Shown: positions 16,474 to 24,988 of the stretch, piece after piece
How the letters are laid out: every line of letters begins with the position of its first letter
Numbering within the stretch: the stretch's first letter is position 1
NCBI RefSeq assembly: GCF_001956045.1
Contig: NZ_MRTH01000012.1
Coordinates: 124,001-188,000, forward strand
From: Paenibacillus sp. FSL H7-0331
GTDB taxonomy: Bacteria > Bacillota > Bacilli > Paenibacillales > NBRC-103111
Reading direction: 5' to 3'
Length of the DNA stretch: 64,000 nt
Notes under the pieces: model-generated
The model's database searches: none
What the model was told of the DNA's origin: nothing
What the model saw: only the letters and a program-made list of their open reading frames with translations
Position numbers and translations under genes: made by a program

Positions 16474-17841
16474 TCATGATTCCCTCCTTGAGCGAAATCG
16501 GCTTAGGTATAAGCAGTAGTCATAAACGTGCTTAAGCGCTGCTTTACCTTCTCCTTTGAGTGCGGGATGCTTGAAAATGGAACGACCTGGCTTGGAGTTG
16601 GCTTCGAACATCCAAATATGCTCGTTTTGGTCAATACCAAGATCAAAGCCAAGCTCTCCGAGCGTATGTTTATCGTTACGTTCGAGCGCTTCCGCCAGTT
16701 TAATCGCCGTTTCTTTGGCATTATTCAATACTTGCTCTGCACGTGAACCAAATATTTGCCGCAGTACCTGATCGGGGGTCATTAGTTGACCTCCTGAGCG
16801 AACATGAGTGGTCACACTGCCTTTCCCTGCCTTCTTGGCTCCGATGCCTGCAACGACCCACTGATTGTTAATGTTTTTGGTTAAATGAAAGCGGAAATCA
16901 ATCGGACAGTTATCGATTTCAATCAACCGGATACCTTGTTGGGCCACATAATGATTAAGTTTGGCATTACTGCGATTGAGCATGGACATCAAGGAATCAA
17001 ATCGGCTGAAGCGCAGCAGCACATTTTTGCCACTGCGACGGAAGCGGGCGTAATAGCCGCGTTTGGGATTATAGGTTACCCGGTAAATACCGATGCCGAG
17101 ACTGCCTCCGGTCGGCTTTAAATAAATAAACTTGTGTTTGTCGAGCATTTCCTTGATTTGACCCGAAGAAGGATTGATATGGGACTCAGGTACATGCCGG
17201 AAAGCATCTGTTCCTTCGAGTAAATTATATACATCCCATTTCTCGTAAAATGCCCAGTTAAACAAAGGAATGCCTTTGCGCACAAAACGCTGCTTGAAAT
17301 TGTTCATGGATGCCATCTTTTCCGCTTTTCGGCTGGGTAAGCGGTTGTATACGACATCCGGCAGCGGTACGGTTTTGCGGACCCAGCCTCCTTCTGATCG
17401 AGGAAAAATGCCTTGCACCGTTTCCTGAGACCAGTTGACATCGCTGGGTGAGAAGCCGAAATAAAAGGATTTATCGGACCCCGCACGCATAAACTCGCGA
17501 AGAAACCCGGTACGTGAACCAAAAGGTGCTGTCCCGCTGGACATTACACTTGTCAGGATGCCTATGAGCGGCCCGATGCGGATATCTTTACCGTTATTAC
17601 ATACCACCATACTCGTTCCGAGCTTGGGAATACGCAGCTGAGACATGATGGAATTTGGAACATGAAGGTGATTGCCCGCTTTTTTAATCAGCTTGAGACC
17701 CACTGAGGCGCTTTTGCTTCCCACATGCAGAATGACGGATCTGGTTTTTGCCAGCTTGAGGGATCTCGCCAATTCACTGGTCAAGTAGATGACTTTTTCC
17801 TGCCTTTGTGTCACATGAATCGTGCAAGTTGTCAAACTCAT
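16474..17841 (-). CDS. YheC/YheD-family endospore coat-associated protein, long (YheD-like) form, array member 3
   Basis: A 455-residue protein with two parts. Residues 1-95 (TIHVTQRQEKVIYLTSELAR through NGKDIRIGPLIGILTS) form an extra beta-rich N-terminal domain shared with array member 1 and with Bacillus YheD. The ATP-grasp-like body follows (FIYLKPTGGSLGIGIYRVTY, FHLTKNINNQWVVAGIGAKK, GFDLGIDQNEHIWMFEANSK). AGGAGG lies 11 bases before ATG 17841. Upstream, the gap to member 2 holds two copies of a hairpin element, so this gene may have its own leader or promoter rather than relying only on the upstream genes. Confidence 0.86.
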   Translation of the reverse strand: MSLTTCTIHVTQRQEKVIYLTSELARSLKLAKTRSVILHVGSKSASVGLKLIKKAGNHLHVPNSIMSQLRIPKLGTSMVVCNNGKDIRIGPLIGILTSVMSSGTAPFGSRTGFLREFMRAGSDKSFYFGFSPSDVNWSQETVQGIFPRSEGGWVRKTVPLPDVVYNRLPSRKAEKMASMNNFKQRFVRKGIPLFNWAFYEKWDVYNLLEGTDAFRHVPESHINPSSGQIKEMLDKHKFIYLKPTGGSLGIGIYRVTYNPKRGYYARFRRSGKNVLLRFSRFDSLMSMLNRSNAKLNHYVAQQGIRLIEIDNCPIDFRFHLTKNINNQWVVAGIGAKKAGKGSVTTHVRSGGQLMTPDQVLRQIFGSRAEQVLNNAKETAIKLAEALERNDKHTLGELGFDLGIDQNEHIWMFEANSKPGRSIFKHPALKGEGKAALKHVYDYCLYLSRFRSRRES

Positions 17842-17860
17842 GATTGGGGTTTCCTCCTAA

Positions 17861-17936
17861 AGTTTTTGCGTAAGCAAAAACTGACTTCGAAAGCGTGTGC
17901 TATGTTTTTGCGTAAGCAAAAACTGACTTCGAAAGC
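17861..17936 (-). repeat. Two copies of a 33-bp hairpin leader element upstream of a YheD-like gene
   Basis: Identical 33-bp units lie at 17862-17894 and 17904-17936, nine bases apart. Each contains the palindrome TTTTTGC-GTAA-GCAAAAA. On the minus (transcribed) strand a unit reads GCTTTCGAAGTC, then a 9-bp-stem hairpin, and the proximal copy runs straight into TTTAGGAGG, the ribosome binding site of the YheD-like gene. A related element precedes the subtilase gene at 38.1 kb. Confidence 0.85.
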
Positions 17937-17954
17937 ATGCAATAGTTTACTGTA

Positions 17955-19190
17955 TTAACGATGTTTCACCGCTGCAGCCGTTGCCATACGATTAGAGATA
18001 TCGCGATCCGCATGTACGGATGATAGGAATGGTGCACGAGATTTCAATAAATAACGGGCATAGTGTACGGGATTGGTAACCGCATGAATATAGGATGCAG
18101 CTTCATTTATACGTGACAGGGCGGAGCGCCCGGGCTTTGAATTGACTTCTAATATCCACAGCTGTCCTGAAGTATCGATGCCAAAATCAATTCCAAGCTC
18201 AGCCAGCTGACCATGACTGGACTCCAGGACAACAGGAATGAGAACGGATAGGCTGTAAAGCTCTTTTAATATCATGTCTGCCTGCTTGGAGGAAAACTGT
18301 CCGGCTAGAAAGCTGCCAACAGGCAGGGCAGTTCCACCGCCATGAAGATTGGAGGTCAGACTACCGTCCTGGCCTTTACGAACAGCCATCCCGGTCACTG
18401 ACCATTTGCCAGTGCCATCCTTTTGCACCAGCGAGCGCACATCGTAAGCGTCGCCTGTGCGTGTCTGCAGCAGCAGGTATTGCTGCTGCAAATAGGGCCG
18501 TCGCGCCGTGAACCGGCGCAGCCAGAGCAAGAGCGACGCCTTGTCGGCAAAGCTGCGCGCGATGCGTCCATTGTGCGCATCGCGACCGCGCACGCGAAAC
18601 GCCTGCGTCGTTTCGCTGCGCTGCACGAGCAGCACGCCGCGGCCCTGCGAGCCAGCCTGCGGCTTTACAATCAGCTGGCCATGCTCCCGCAGCCAATCGG
18701 ATACAGACTGCATGCTACGTATGGCGACTGTTCGTGGCAAATAACGCGCAAAGCGGCCATCGCGTTCCAACGTACGCTGGACTTCCTGTTTGCCCTTTAG
18801 GCCGCAGCCCAGGAACAGGGCATGATGCTCCTCCTGCAGTCTTCGGACAGCAGTACGGTGCTCCAGATATTGCGAACGGTGCGTGAAAAAACAACGGTCA
18901 TAGACAGCATCCGGCAGCGGATAAGTACCGGACTGCCATTTCTGGTCCCGTTCATCGTAGATAAAGCCTTCGGTTGTGCCGTTCAGCCAGTCGATGCCCT
19001 GCGGAGTAAAGACAAATACGTTCATTCCAGCCCGATGACCCGCCAGACACAAGCTTTTATAAAATCGGCGGCTTCCAAAAGGAGGCTCCTCAACAGCTCG
19101 AACCGCCTCGTGGCCCGAATTCATCCTTCGACCCACATGGGTCGTCATAATGCCAAGGCTGTGCCGAATCCGGTTCGTTTCTGTCTCCAT
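17955..19190 (-). CDS. YheC/YheD-family endospore coat-associated protein, short form, array member 2
   Basis: A 411-residue ATP-grasp-like protein of the short form. The body begins at HSLGIMTTHVGRRM and contains LIVKPQAGSQGRGVLLVQ, LVQKDGTGKWSVTGMAVRK and GIDFGIDTSGQLWILEVNSK. ATG 19190 is preferred over ATG 19226: GGGGTGAGAGG precedes it and it starts 19 bases after the TGA of member 1 rather than overlapping it. About 220 bases near 18480-18700 (central part of the protein) are strikingly G+C-rich and Ala/Arg-biased compared with flanking sequence and sister genes. Confidence 0.84.
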   Translation of the reverse strand: METETNRIRHSLGIMTTHVGRRMNSGHEAVRAVEEPPFGSRRFYKSLCLAGHRAGMNVFVFTPQGIDWLNGTTEGFIYDERDQKWQSGTYPLPDAVYDRCFFTHRSQYLEHRTAVRRLQEEHHALFLGCGLKGKQEVQRTLERDGRFARYLPRTVAIRSMQSVSDWLREHGQLIVKPQAGSQGRGVLLVQRSETTQAFRVRGRDAHNGRIARSFADKASLLLWLRRFTARRPYLQQQYLLLQTRTGDAYDVRSLVQKDGTGKWSVTGMAVRKGQDGSLTSNLHGGGTALPVGSFLAGQFSSKQADMILKELYSLSVLIPVVLESSHGQLAELGIDFGIDTSGQLWILEVNSKPGRSALSRINEAASYIHAVTNPVHYARYLLKSRAPFLSSVHADRDISNRMATAAAVKHR

Positions 19191-19209
19191 GCCTCTCACC
19201 CCAGCTTTC

Positions 19210-20577
19210 TCAAAACTTTGCCGCATAACGCGAGTACTGCACGACCTTCTTCACGGATGGTCGTATAGCTCGTGATGTGGAGAGAGCGGTATTATCTTCT
19301 TTTGATGGCTTGGAATTAACTTCCAGCAGCCATACTTTTCCTTGTGTGTCCAGAGCCAAATCGATGCCTAACTCGGCAAAATGTCCTGTGATCTGGCTTT
19401 CGATACCTTTGGCAATAGCCAAAGCCGCACGTCGCAACTTCAGCGCTCCACCAGAGGCTGAGGTTGAATTGGAACGGGCCAGCGCTTCCCTGACGGTCGA
19501 CAGGCTGCCTCCCCGAGCCAGATTGGAAACAAAGTGCTGGCCTCCTGCTGTTCTTGCTACAATTGAAGTGATGCTCCATTGTCCGACATCGTTGAGCTGA
19601 ACCAGAGCGCGGAAGTCCACCGGCCGACCGCCTACCGAGATCAGTGAAAGCCCTTGTTGAATTTGATAGCGCTGACGCTTGATCTTTTTAATAAAGGCAT
19701 TTGCCAATTGGCCTGAATTGCCGAAGGTTAGTTTACTTGCACCGCTCCGGTTAGCAAATTGACATATGAAGCCACCATCAATTTTTCGCTTGATACGAAT
19801 AATACCTTTTCCCAGACTGCCAGTAATTGGCTTCAAAAAGACCGTGTTATATTTGGTGCACATCATTTTCAACTGCTGGACGTTGTGCAGTAGGTGCGAT
19901 TCCGGCAAATAAACCTGTAGGCTTCTTTCCTTGCGAAGAGCGTCAAATACCTCGGTCTTGTTTAAATACTTCTCATTGAAGAGTACAGCCTGGTTTTGCG
20001 TTTTTGCATGACGTATAAATTGCTGAACATTTGCGCGATTTTCCAGTTTACGTGAGGTTAGGCGATTATAAATGATATGGGGCAGCGGAAAAGCACGTTT
20101 AATCCATTTGCCGGCATAATGCCAGCCTCTAACCGTCTCGCCATGACCGTTAACCTCATCGGGGGTAACGAAGTAAACAGCGGCTCCGTATAGACGGCAC
20201 GCATCATCCATCTCCCTGCAAAATGCGGTGACAGCACCGAAGGGTCTCTCCGGGGAACCCGCATGCACACGGCTGACCATCACGCCGATCAAGGGGCCGA
20301 TGTGGAGCGAACGCGTGGACGATTTATAATGAAGGCATAGCGGTATGCCATGGACAAGCCCCCACTTAGCGGCTATGGAGTCAGGGATCCGAAGGACACC
20401 GGCTTGCGATAAGGGAGTGACCTTCACCTCATGCTTGGCTGATCCAAAACGCAGCTGCAATGATGATTGAGCAGTTAACTTCCATCTTTTCACCAAAGAA
20501 TCGCTAAGCATGATCGTAAGATCGTCTGTTTGCAGACCGGCAGGTTGGATTTGAATCTTGACCTTCGTTCTTTTCAC
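19210..20577 (-). CDS. YheC/YheD-family endospore coat-associated protein, long (YheD-like) form, array member 1
   Basis: First gene of the array, 455 residues, the same length as member 3 and close to Bacillus YheD. The N-terminal domain (VKIQIQPAGL through SLHIGPLIGVMVSRV, about 1-100) precedes the ATP-grasp-like body (VFLKPITGSLGKGIIRIKR, ALVQLNDVGQWSITSIVART, GIDLALDTQGKVWLLEVNSK). AAGGAG stands eight bases before GTG 20577; the TTG at 20619 lacks a site. It probably drives the operon from a promoter in the 245-base divergent gap toward the FapA-like gene. Confidence 0.86.
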   Translation of the reverse strand: MKRTKVKIQIQPAGLQTDDLTIMLSDSLVKRWKLTAQSSLQLRFGSAKHEVKVTPLSQAGVLRIPDSIAAKWGLVHGIPLCLHYKSSTRSLHIGPLIGVMVSRVHAGSPERPFGAVTAFCREMDDACRLYGAAVYFVTPDEVNGHGETVRGWHYAGKWIKRAFPLPHIIYNRLTSRKLENRANVQQFIRHAKTQNQAVLFNEKYLNKTEVFDALRKERSLQVYLPESHLLHNVQQLKMMCTKYNTVFLKPITGSLGKGIIRIKRKIDGGFICQFANRSGASKLTFGNSGQLANAFIKKIKRQRYQIQQGLSLISVGGRPVDFRALVQLNDVGQWSITSIVARTAGGQHFVSNLARGGSLSTVREALARSNSTSASGGALKLRRAALAIAKGIESQITGHFAELGIDLALDTQGKVWLLEVNSKPSKEDNTALSTSRAIRPSVKKVVQYSRYAAKF

Positions 20578-20821
20578 TCTTGCAACTCCTTCCTGGCGCC
20601 GACTTGTATGACTTATCAAGTGATCTACTGCATCATATGAGGGCCTTTTACCCTTGGTGAAAAGAAAATGTCCGACATGCTATAAAACGCAATATGCAAG
20701 AGCCTTGAATTTTAAAACTGAAATAATTTTTTTGTTAAATTTGAGACAAAATACCTATGGTCGGAAGGGAATAGGTGAATTTTGTCTAATTTACTTAGGA
20801 GAGATGGAGGAGGTGGACTCT

Positions 20822-22405
20822 ATGCAAATATACACGAACGAGTATTTCACTTTATCGTCTGTAGACAACCGGGTTTATATATCGGTGTTTGCCCCTGACT
20901 ATCCTTTCACGGAATTTGAGCAAGTGCTTCAAGCCGTGCCGCGGGTGCAAATTACTCAATTTGGCAGCCTGCGCAAAGCTATTCAGCAGAATCTCCCGGA
21001 ACGAACCGAAGTAGGGCGATTGAAGCCTGAGTACGAGCTTGTGATTAGCCCTGATTATATGAAGGCCACCATACGGTTTCATCTCAGTGAGGACGAATAC
21101 GAGTCGAAACGGCAGGAGCTGACTGGGGCTGTTCTCAAAGCGCTGCAGCAGCAGGGAGTCGCCGAAGGTATTTTGTATGATGCGTTGAATGGACCGTTTA
21201 CGAAGCAGGAAGTGTTGATCGCACAAGGGATTCAGCCTGTTGAGGGTGTAGACGCCGTGATCCAGTATTATGAGTTATCTGAACGAAAGCCTACCATCCA
21301 TCAGGACGGTACCGTAGATTATTATGAATTGAATTTCATTGATGAAGTGGAAGAAGGCGATTGGTTGGGTGAGAAGATACCTGCCACGGTCGGAATGCCA
21401 GGACGCAACCTCAAGGGAGGCATCCTGCCAGCAAGAAAAGGACGCGACAAACCACTGTTTTACGATAAAGAAACGGTACAAGAGGCTCAAGAGGACGGCA
21501 AGATCGTGCTTCGCTCCAAAATAAATGGTGCAGTTGCAAAAGCAGGACGTACCATTGAAGTTCAACGCGTACTGACCATCCGGGGGGACGTAGGACCTAA
21601 GACGGGTAATATTGATTATGACGGAAGTGTACAAATTACAGGAACGATCATGGATGGATTTTCGGTGACCGCTACTCAGGATATTTCGGTTTTGAGCCAG
21701 ATGGGTATCGGAGCTGCGGAAAGCATCACGTCGGAAAACGGAGATATCTTCATTAAAGGTGGAATCTTCGGCAAGGACCGAACGGTGATTACAGCAGCAA
21801 ATCATGTATTCGTCAAGCTTGCCAACGACTGTACGATACGTGCGGGTGAAAAAATTCATATCGGCTTGTATTCGATGGGCAGCAAGCTGTATGCCAAATA
21901 TGTATATCTGGACAAATCAAGGGGGAAAATTATTGGCGGCCTCGTTCAAGCGAAGGTCCAGGTGGTCTCAGCATTTATAGGCAATGAAATGGAACGGCCG
22001 ACGGTTGTTCAGATCGAAGGTTTTAACCGGGCTCAAGTGAAGCAGGATCTAGATGAGTTGTTGAAGGAGTACCAAACCTTGCTTGCAGAAATTGAGAAAA
22101 TTAGAAAAGAAGTCGATTTATTCGGGGATAGTGGGGACAATGGTGATAATCTGAAGGGCACACAAAAAAAGGATTTTATTTACTATTGGTCCAAACAGGA
22201 GTCCTCGGTTGACAAGATCCACCAATTGGAGGAGGCGCGAAAAAAGCTGATGGCCTATTTGAGCGCAAAAGGCGATGGCGAAATTTCAATTGTTCAAAAA
22301 GCCTTTCCACGTACTGTCCTGCAAATCAAAGAAATGGAAAAGCATATCGAACGAATCACGACGGGCAGTTTTTATGTGAGTGAAAACAAGCTGTTTTATG
22401 AATAA
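20822..22405 (+). CDS. FapA-family (DUF342) protein
   Basis: A 527-residue protein of the DUF342/FapA family. The N-terminal 180 residues are poorly characterised; the middle has the typical EEGDWLGEKIPATVGMPGRN and GKDRTVITA segments and a beta-helix built of short G/I/V-rich repeats (IRGDVGPKTGNIDYDGSVQI onward); the C-terminus is a coiled coil (KQDLDELLKEYQTLLAEIEK). The family includes proteins that bind SpoIIIE/MinD-like partners or affect flagellar assembly; the exact role here is unknown. The ATG at 20822, eight bases after AGGAGG, is chosen over in-frame upstream codons. It overlaps or abuts the GAF gene, suggesting a functional pair. Confidence 0.78.
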   Translation: MQIYTNEYFTLSSVDNRVYISVFAPDYPFTEFEQVLQAVPRVQITQFGSLRKAIQQNLPERTEVGRLKPEYELVISPDYMKATIRFHLSEDEYESKRQELTGAVLKALQQQGVAEGILYDALNGPFTKQEVLIAQGIQPVEGVDAVIQYYELSERKPTIHQDGTVDYYELNFIDEVEEGDWLGEKIPATVGMPGRNLKGGILPARKGRDKPLFYDKETVQEAQEDGKIVLRSKINGAVAKAGRTIEVQRVLTIRGDVGPKTGNIDYDGSVQITGTIMDGFSVTATQDISVLSQMGIGAAESITSENGDIFIKGGIFGKDRTVITAANHVFVKLANDCTIRAGEKIHIGLYSMGSKLYAKYVYLDKSRGKIIGGLVQAKVQVVSAFIGNEMERPTVVQIEGFNRAQVKQDLDELLKEYQTLLAEIEKIRKEVDLFGDSGDNGDNLKGTQKKDFIYYWSKQESSVDKIHQLEEARKKLMAYLSAKGDGEISIVQKAFPRTVLQIKEMEKHIERITTGSFYVSENKLFYE

Positions 22406-22424
22406 AATCAAAGGGGATGCTAGG

Positions 22425-24323
22425 GTGACATCTTCAAATCTACATATAGACATGGGAGACGCTAACCATACCTTTTACCGCTTTGAAGGCTTGCTATTAG
22501 CCATCGAATTCTTTACTCAACGATTTCATTTGAACCAGCTTAGCGAATTTTCATTTGAATTTGTTAACGAAATTTTGACTTTGAACGCGTCTGCCCTATT
22601 TATCAGGGATGGGGAGCGTTTCGTTATGAGGCAAAAAAGGCTTTACGCGGACAAGGAATACTTTATTCCTTATACGGGTAAGCTGCGAAGAATGGTTACC
22701 TTTCACGGACGTACCGTGCGTAATGACTTTACTGCGTTCTTTGAGCAGCGGGAAGTCGATCATTTCCAGATGAATTGGGCTATGCCTTTGATGATTGATG
22801 ATGAGCTGCACGGATTTATCGTATCCAACGGCAAAATCATGGGCCAGTTTACCGATGAGGATATTGTGATGTCAGATACGTTAATGCGGCTGATTAACAA
22901 TTCAATGGAAAATAGCCAGCATTTTGCCGATTTGCAGCAATCCAATCATAAGCTCGATCAGAAGATCTTTAATCTGTTTGCCATTCACCACAGTACCAAA
23001 GCACTGCTCTCCGAAGTAACGCTGCATCGACTCCACGAGATTGCTACAGATGTGTTCAGCGAGGTGTCCTCCAGTCAAATTACCTCCTTTGGCGTGGTCG
23101 ATCCGATCACAGGCAGATTGCGAATTACCGGATATCGGAATGTATCCTCCTACGAAACCTACCATGGTGATTTTGAGCTTCACACGCAAGCCTACAATGG
23201 ACCAATCGTCCTGCATATGGAGCGTGACCAGGAACGAATTCAAGCACTATTCGTGAGCAGTGAGCAGCTGCGTGATCTGGAGGCCGAGTACATCATACTG
23301 ATTGTGAAGGATCACATTATTGGTATGGTAACGCTCAGCCGACCGGTTAATGATCGTGTCTACGATGAGTCCACCTTTGAATTGATAGAATCTTTGGCGA
23401 CCTCTACGTTTATTGCGATCTCCAATGCCATGCTGTTTCAAGAGGTCCATAGACAGCGGGAAAGTGCAGAAAACAAGCTGAAGCTGCTAACGACGCTGAA
23501 CAAATTGGTTCGCAATCTTAACGAATGCACAACAAGTGAGGAGCTATGCTATTTTACGCTCAAAACGCTGCAGGTATCCTTTGGTGTGCGCAAAGCTCTG
23601 ATTTGCCTTCGTTTTGGTGATCATTATGTGGTGGCGGATACGATCGGTTGGGAAGCTGATCCCAAAGGCCGCACCGTATTTCCGCTGCCGCTACCAGAAT
23701 GGCTAGAGGCATGTATAGATGGGGAAACCTTGTTCGACTATATGGCTGATGGGGCTGCGCGCTTTTTTTCAAAGGAAGTGCTACAATGGATGGGAGCTGG
23801 GAATTGTGCGGTGCTTGCACCCCTTACAGTCGGCAATCGAATTGTGCTGGCGGAGGACCCGTATCCCAAAGGTTTTTTAATTGTGCTGGAAGCAGCTTCA
23901 TCCCTTACTGAAGAAGAGGTTTTGTTGATCGATACGGTTGCCAAGAGCATAGCTCCTGTGCTGCACCAAATGATCATCACCCGGTCGGTTCGAGAGCAAT
24001 ACAAGCTGGATCAGCGTCAAGCCTTTGTTCAGTCCTTACAGCAGCATATTCAAAGCTGGGAGCAGTACCGGATGGGATTTTTTCTCCACTATCAGGCGTA
24101 CAGAATGCCTCCATTTGCGGGTTTATTGCAAGCTGATCAAGACACAGATGGATTGGAACAACGTGATCAGGATGATGTCCGACAGACTATATTCAGCTTC
24201 GACGGATATCGATTCAGGATAAGTTATGAGCCTATTGAGCTTGCAGGCTGGCTGCCAATCCCGGATCCCTATAATTTGCAGGCTGTGCTTTCCTATGATT
24301 ACGCATTGAACAATGAAGGATAA
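22425..24323 (+). CDS. Multi-GAF-domain sensor-like protein without output domain
   Basis: About 632 residues, soluble. Three GAF-like segments can be traced: roughly 30-165 (ALFIRDGERFVM, WAMPLMIDDELHGFIV), 185-340 (SEVSSSQITSFGVVDPITGR, EYIILIVKDHIIGMVTLSRP) and 370-520 (SFGVRKALICLRFGDHYVV, LAPLTVGNRIV), joined by helical linkers. No kinase, GGDEF, EAL or HTH domain is present, so it would signal by contact with other proteins. The start is uncertain: GTG 22425 has AGGGG eight bases upstream; the frame remains open to 22380, which would overlap the FapA-like gene by 26 bases. It is translationally close to that gene. Confidence 0.6.
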   Translation: MTSSNLHIDMGDANHTFYRFEGLLLAIEFFTQRFHLNQLSEFSFEFVNEILTLNASALFIRDGERFVMRQKRLYADKEYFIPYTGKLRRMVTFHGRTVRNDFTAFFEQREVDHFQMNWAMPLMIDDELHGFIVSNGKIMGQFTDEDIVMSDTLMRLINNSMENSQHFADLQQSNHKLDQKIFNLFAIHHSTKALLSEVTLHRLHEIATDVFSEVSSSQITSFGVVDPITGRLRITGYRNVSSYETYHGDFELHTQAYNGPIVLHMERDQERIQALFVSSEQLRDLEAEYIILIVKDHIIGMVTLSRPVNDRVYDESTFELIESLATSTFIAISNAMLFQEVHRQRESAENKLKLLTTLNKLVRNLNECTTSEELCYFTLKTLQVSFGVRKALICLRFGDHYVVADTIGWEADPKGRTVFPLPLPEWLEACIDGETLFDYMADGAARFFSKEVLQWMGAGNCAVLAPLTVGNRIVLAEDPYPKGFLIVLEAASSLTEEEVLLIDTVAKSIAPVLHQMIITRSVREQYKLDQRQAFVQSLQQHIQSWEQYRMGFFLHYQAYRMPPFAGLLQADQDTDGLEQRDQDDVRQTIFSFDGYRFRISYEPIELAGWLPIPDPYNLQAVLSYDYALNNEG

Positions 24324-24367
24324 TCGACGAATTGTACCTAACCCAAGCATAAAGGAGAACCTTAACG

Positions 24368-24706
24368 ATGAATGTGTACGACAAAGCCCATGAATTGGCG
24401 CGTGCGCTGCGCGAGAGCAACGAGCTTAAAGAACTTCAGCTGTTAAATAATCAGATTCAGTCAGATACAGATAGCAAACGGATGTTAGATGGTTTTCGTC
24501 AAAAGCAGGCCGAGCTGCAGCAGAAAATGATGTCCGGTGAAATGCCTGCTCCAGAGGAAATGCAGCAGATGGAGAAGCTTTATGAGGTCATTAATATGAA
24601 CCCTGCGCTGCGTGGCATATTCGATGCTGAGCGTCGTCTTAGTGTCGTTATGGAAGATATCCACCGAATCATTTCCGAGCCTTTACAGGAAGCAATGAAG
24701 TCTTAA
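24368..24706 (+). CDS. yheA: YheA-like protein (UPF0342, YlbF/YmcA superfamily)
   Basis: A 112-residue helical protein (NVYDKAHELARALRESNELK, then DSKRMLDGFRQKQAELQQKM and NPALRGIFDAERRLSVVMED). This is the pattern of the YlbF/YmcA superfamily and in particular of UPF0342 proteins such as Bacillus YheA. YlbF and YmcA act with YaaT in RNA processing and development; YheA itself is uncharacterised. AAGGAG precedes ATG 24368. In Bacillus yheA is close to yheC/yheD, and here too the YheC/YheD array is only 3.7 kb away. A terminator follows. Confidence 0.85.
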   Translation: MNVYDKAHELARALRESNELKELQLLNNQIQSDTDSKRMLDGFRQKQAELQQKMMSGEMPAPEEMQQMEKLYEVINMNPALRGIFDAERRLSVVMEDIHRIISEPLQEAMKS

Positions 24707-24765
24707 AACAGCTTTAGGTGATCTTGGTTGCCAGACATACATATGAATAGTCCATGTATAACAAA

Positions 24766-24797
24766 GATTAGGCAGCTTACAATGCCTGGTCTTTTTT
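24766..24797 (+). terminator. Terminator after yheA
   Basis: GATTAGGCA pairs with TGCCTGGTC (two G-U pairs) around an 8-base loop and is followed by TTTTTT. Confidence 0.75.
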
Positions 24798-24988
24798 GTT
24801 ATATAAAAGTGCAGGTTTCCAGGGAAATTGCTGATTTAATTATAATGTAAAATATAGTTAATTATGGAAATTGTACGATAAACAAGCTTGATTTCATCTT
24901 AATTTAATATTCAGAGTTTACAATAGCTTTACAAATAAGTAATTCGTACAAAAGAAATAGAATAACACGGGTTAGGAGTGTAGAGATC

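Noticed and set aside
17861..17936. Possible CRISPR array
   Set aside because: Only two repeats, a 9-base gap between them, internal hairpin and a position directly before a ribosome site; no cas gene in the window.
18376..18800. Several overlapping Ala/Arg-rich frames on both strands in the G+C-rich patch
   Set aside because: G+C-rich sequence lacks stop codons in all frames; only the YheC-family frame has recognisable motifs.
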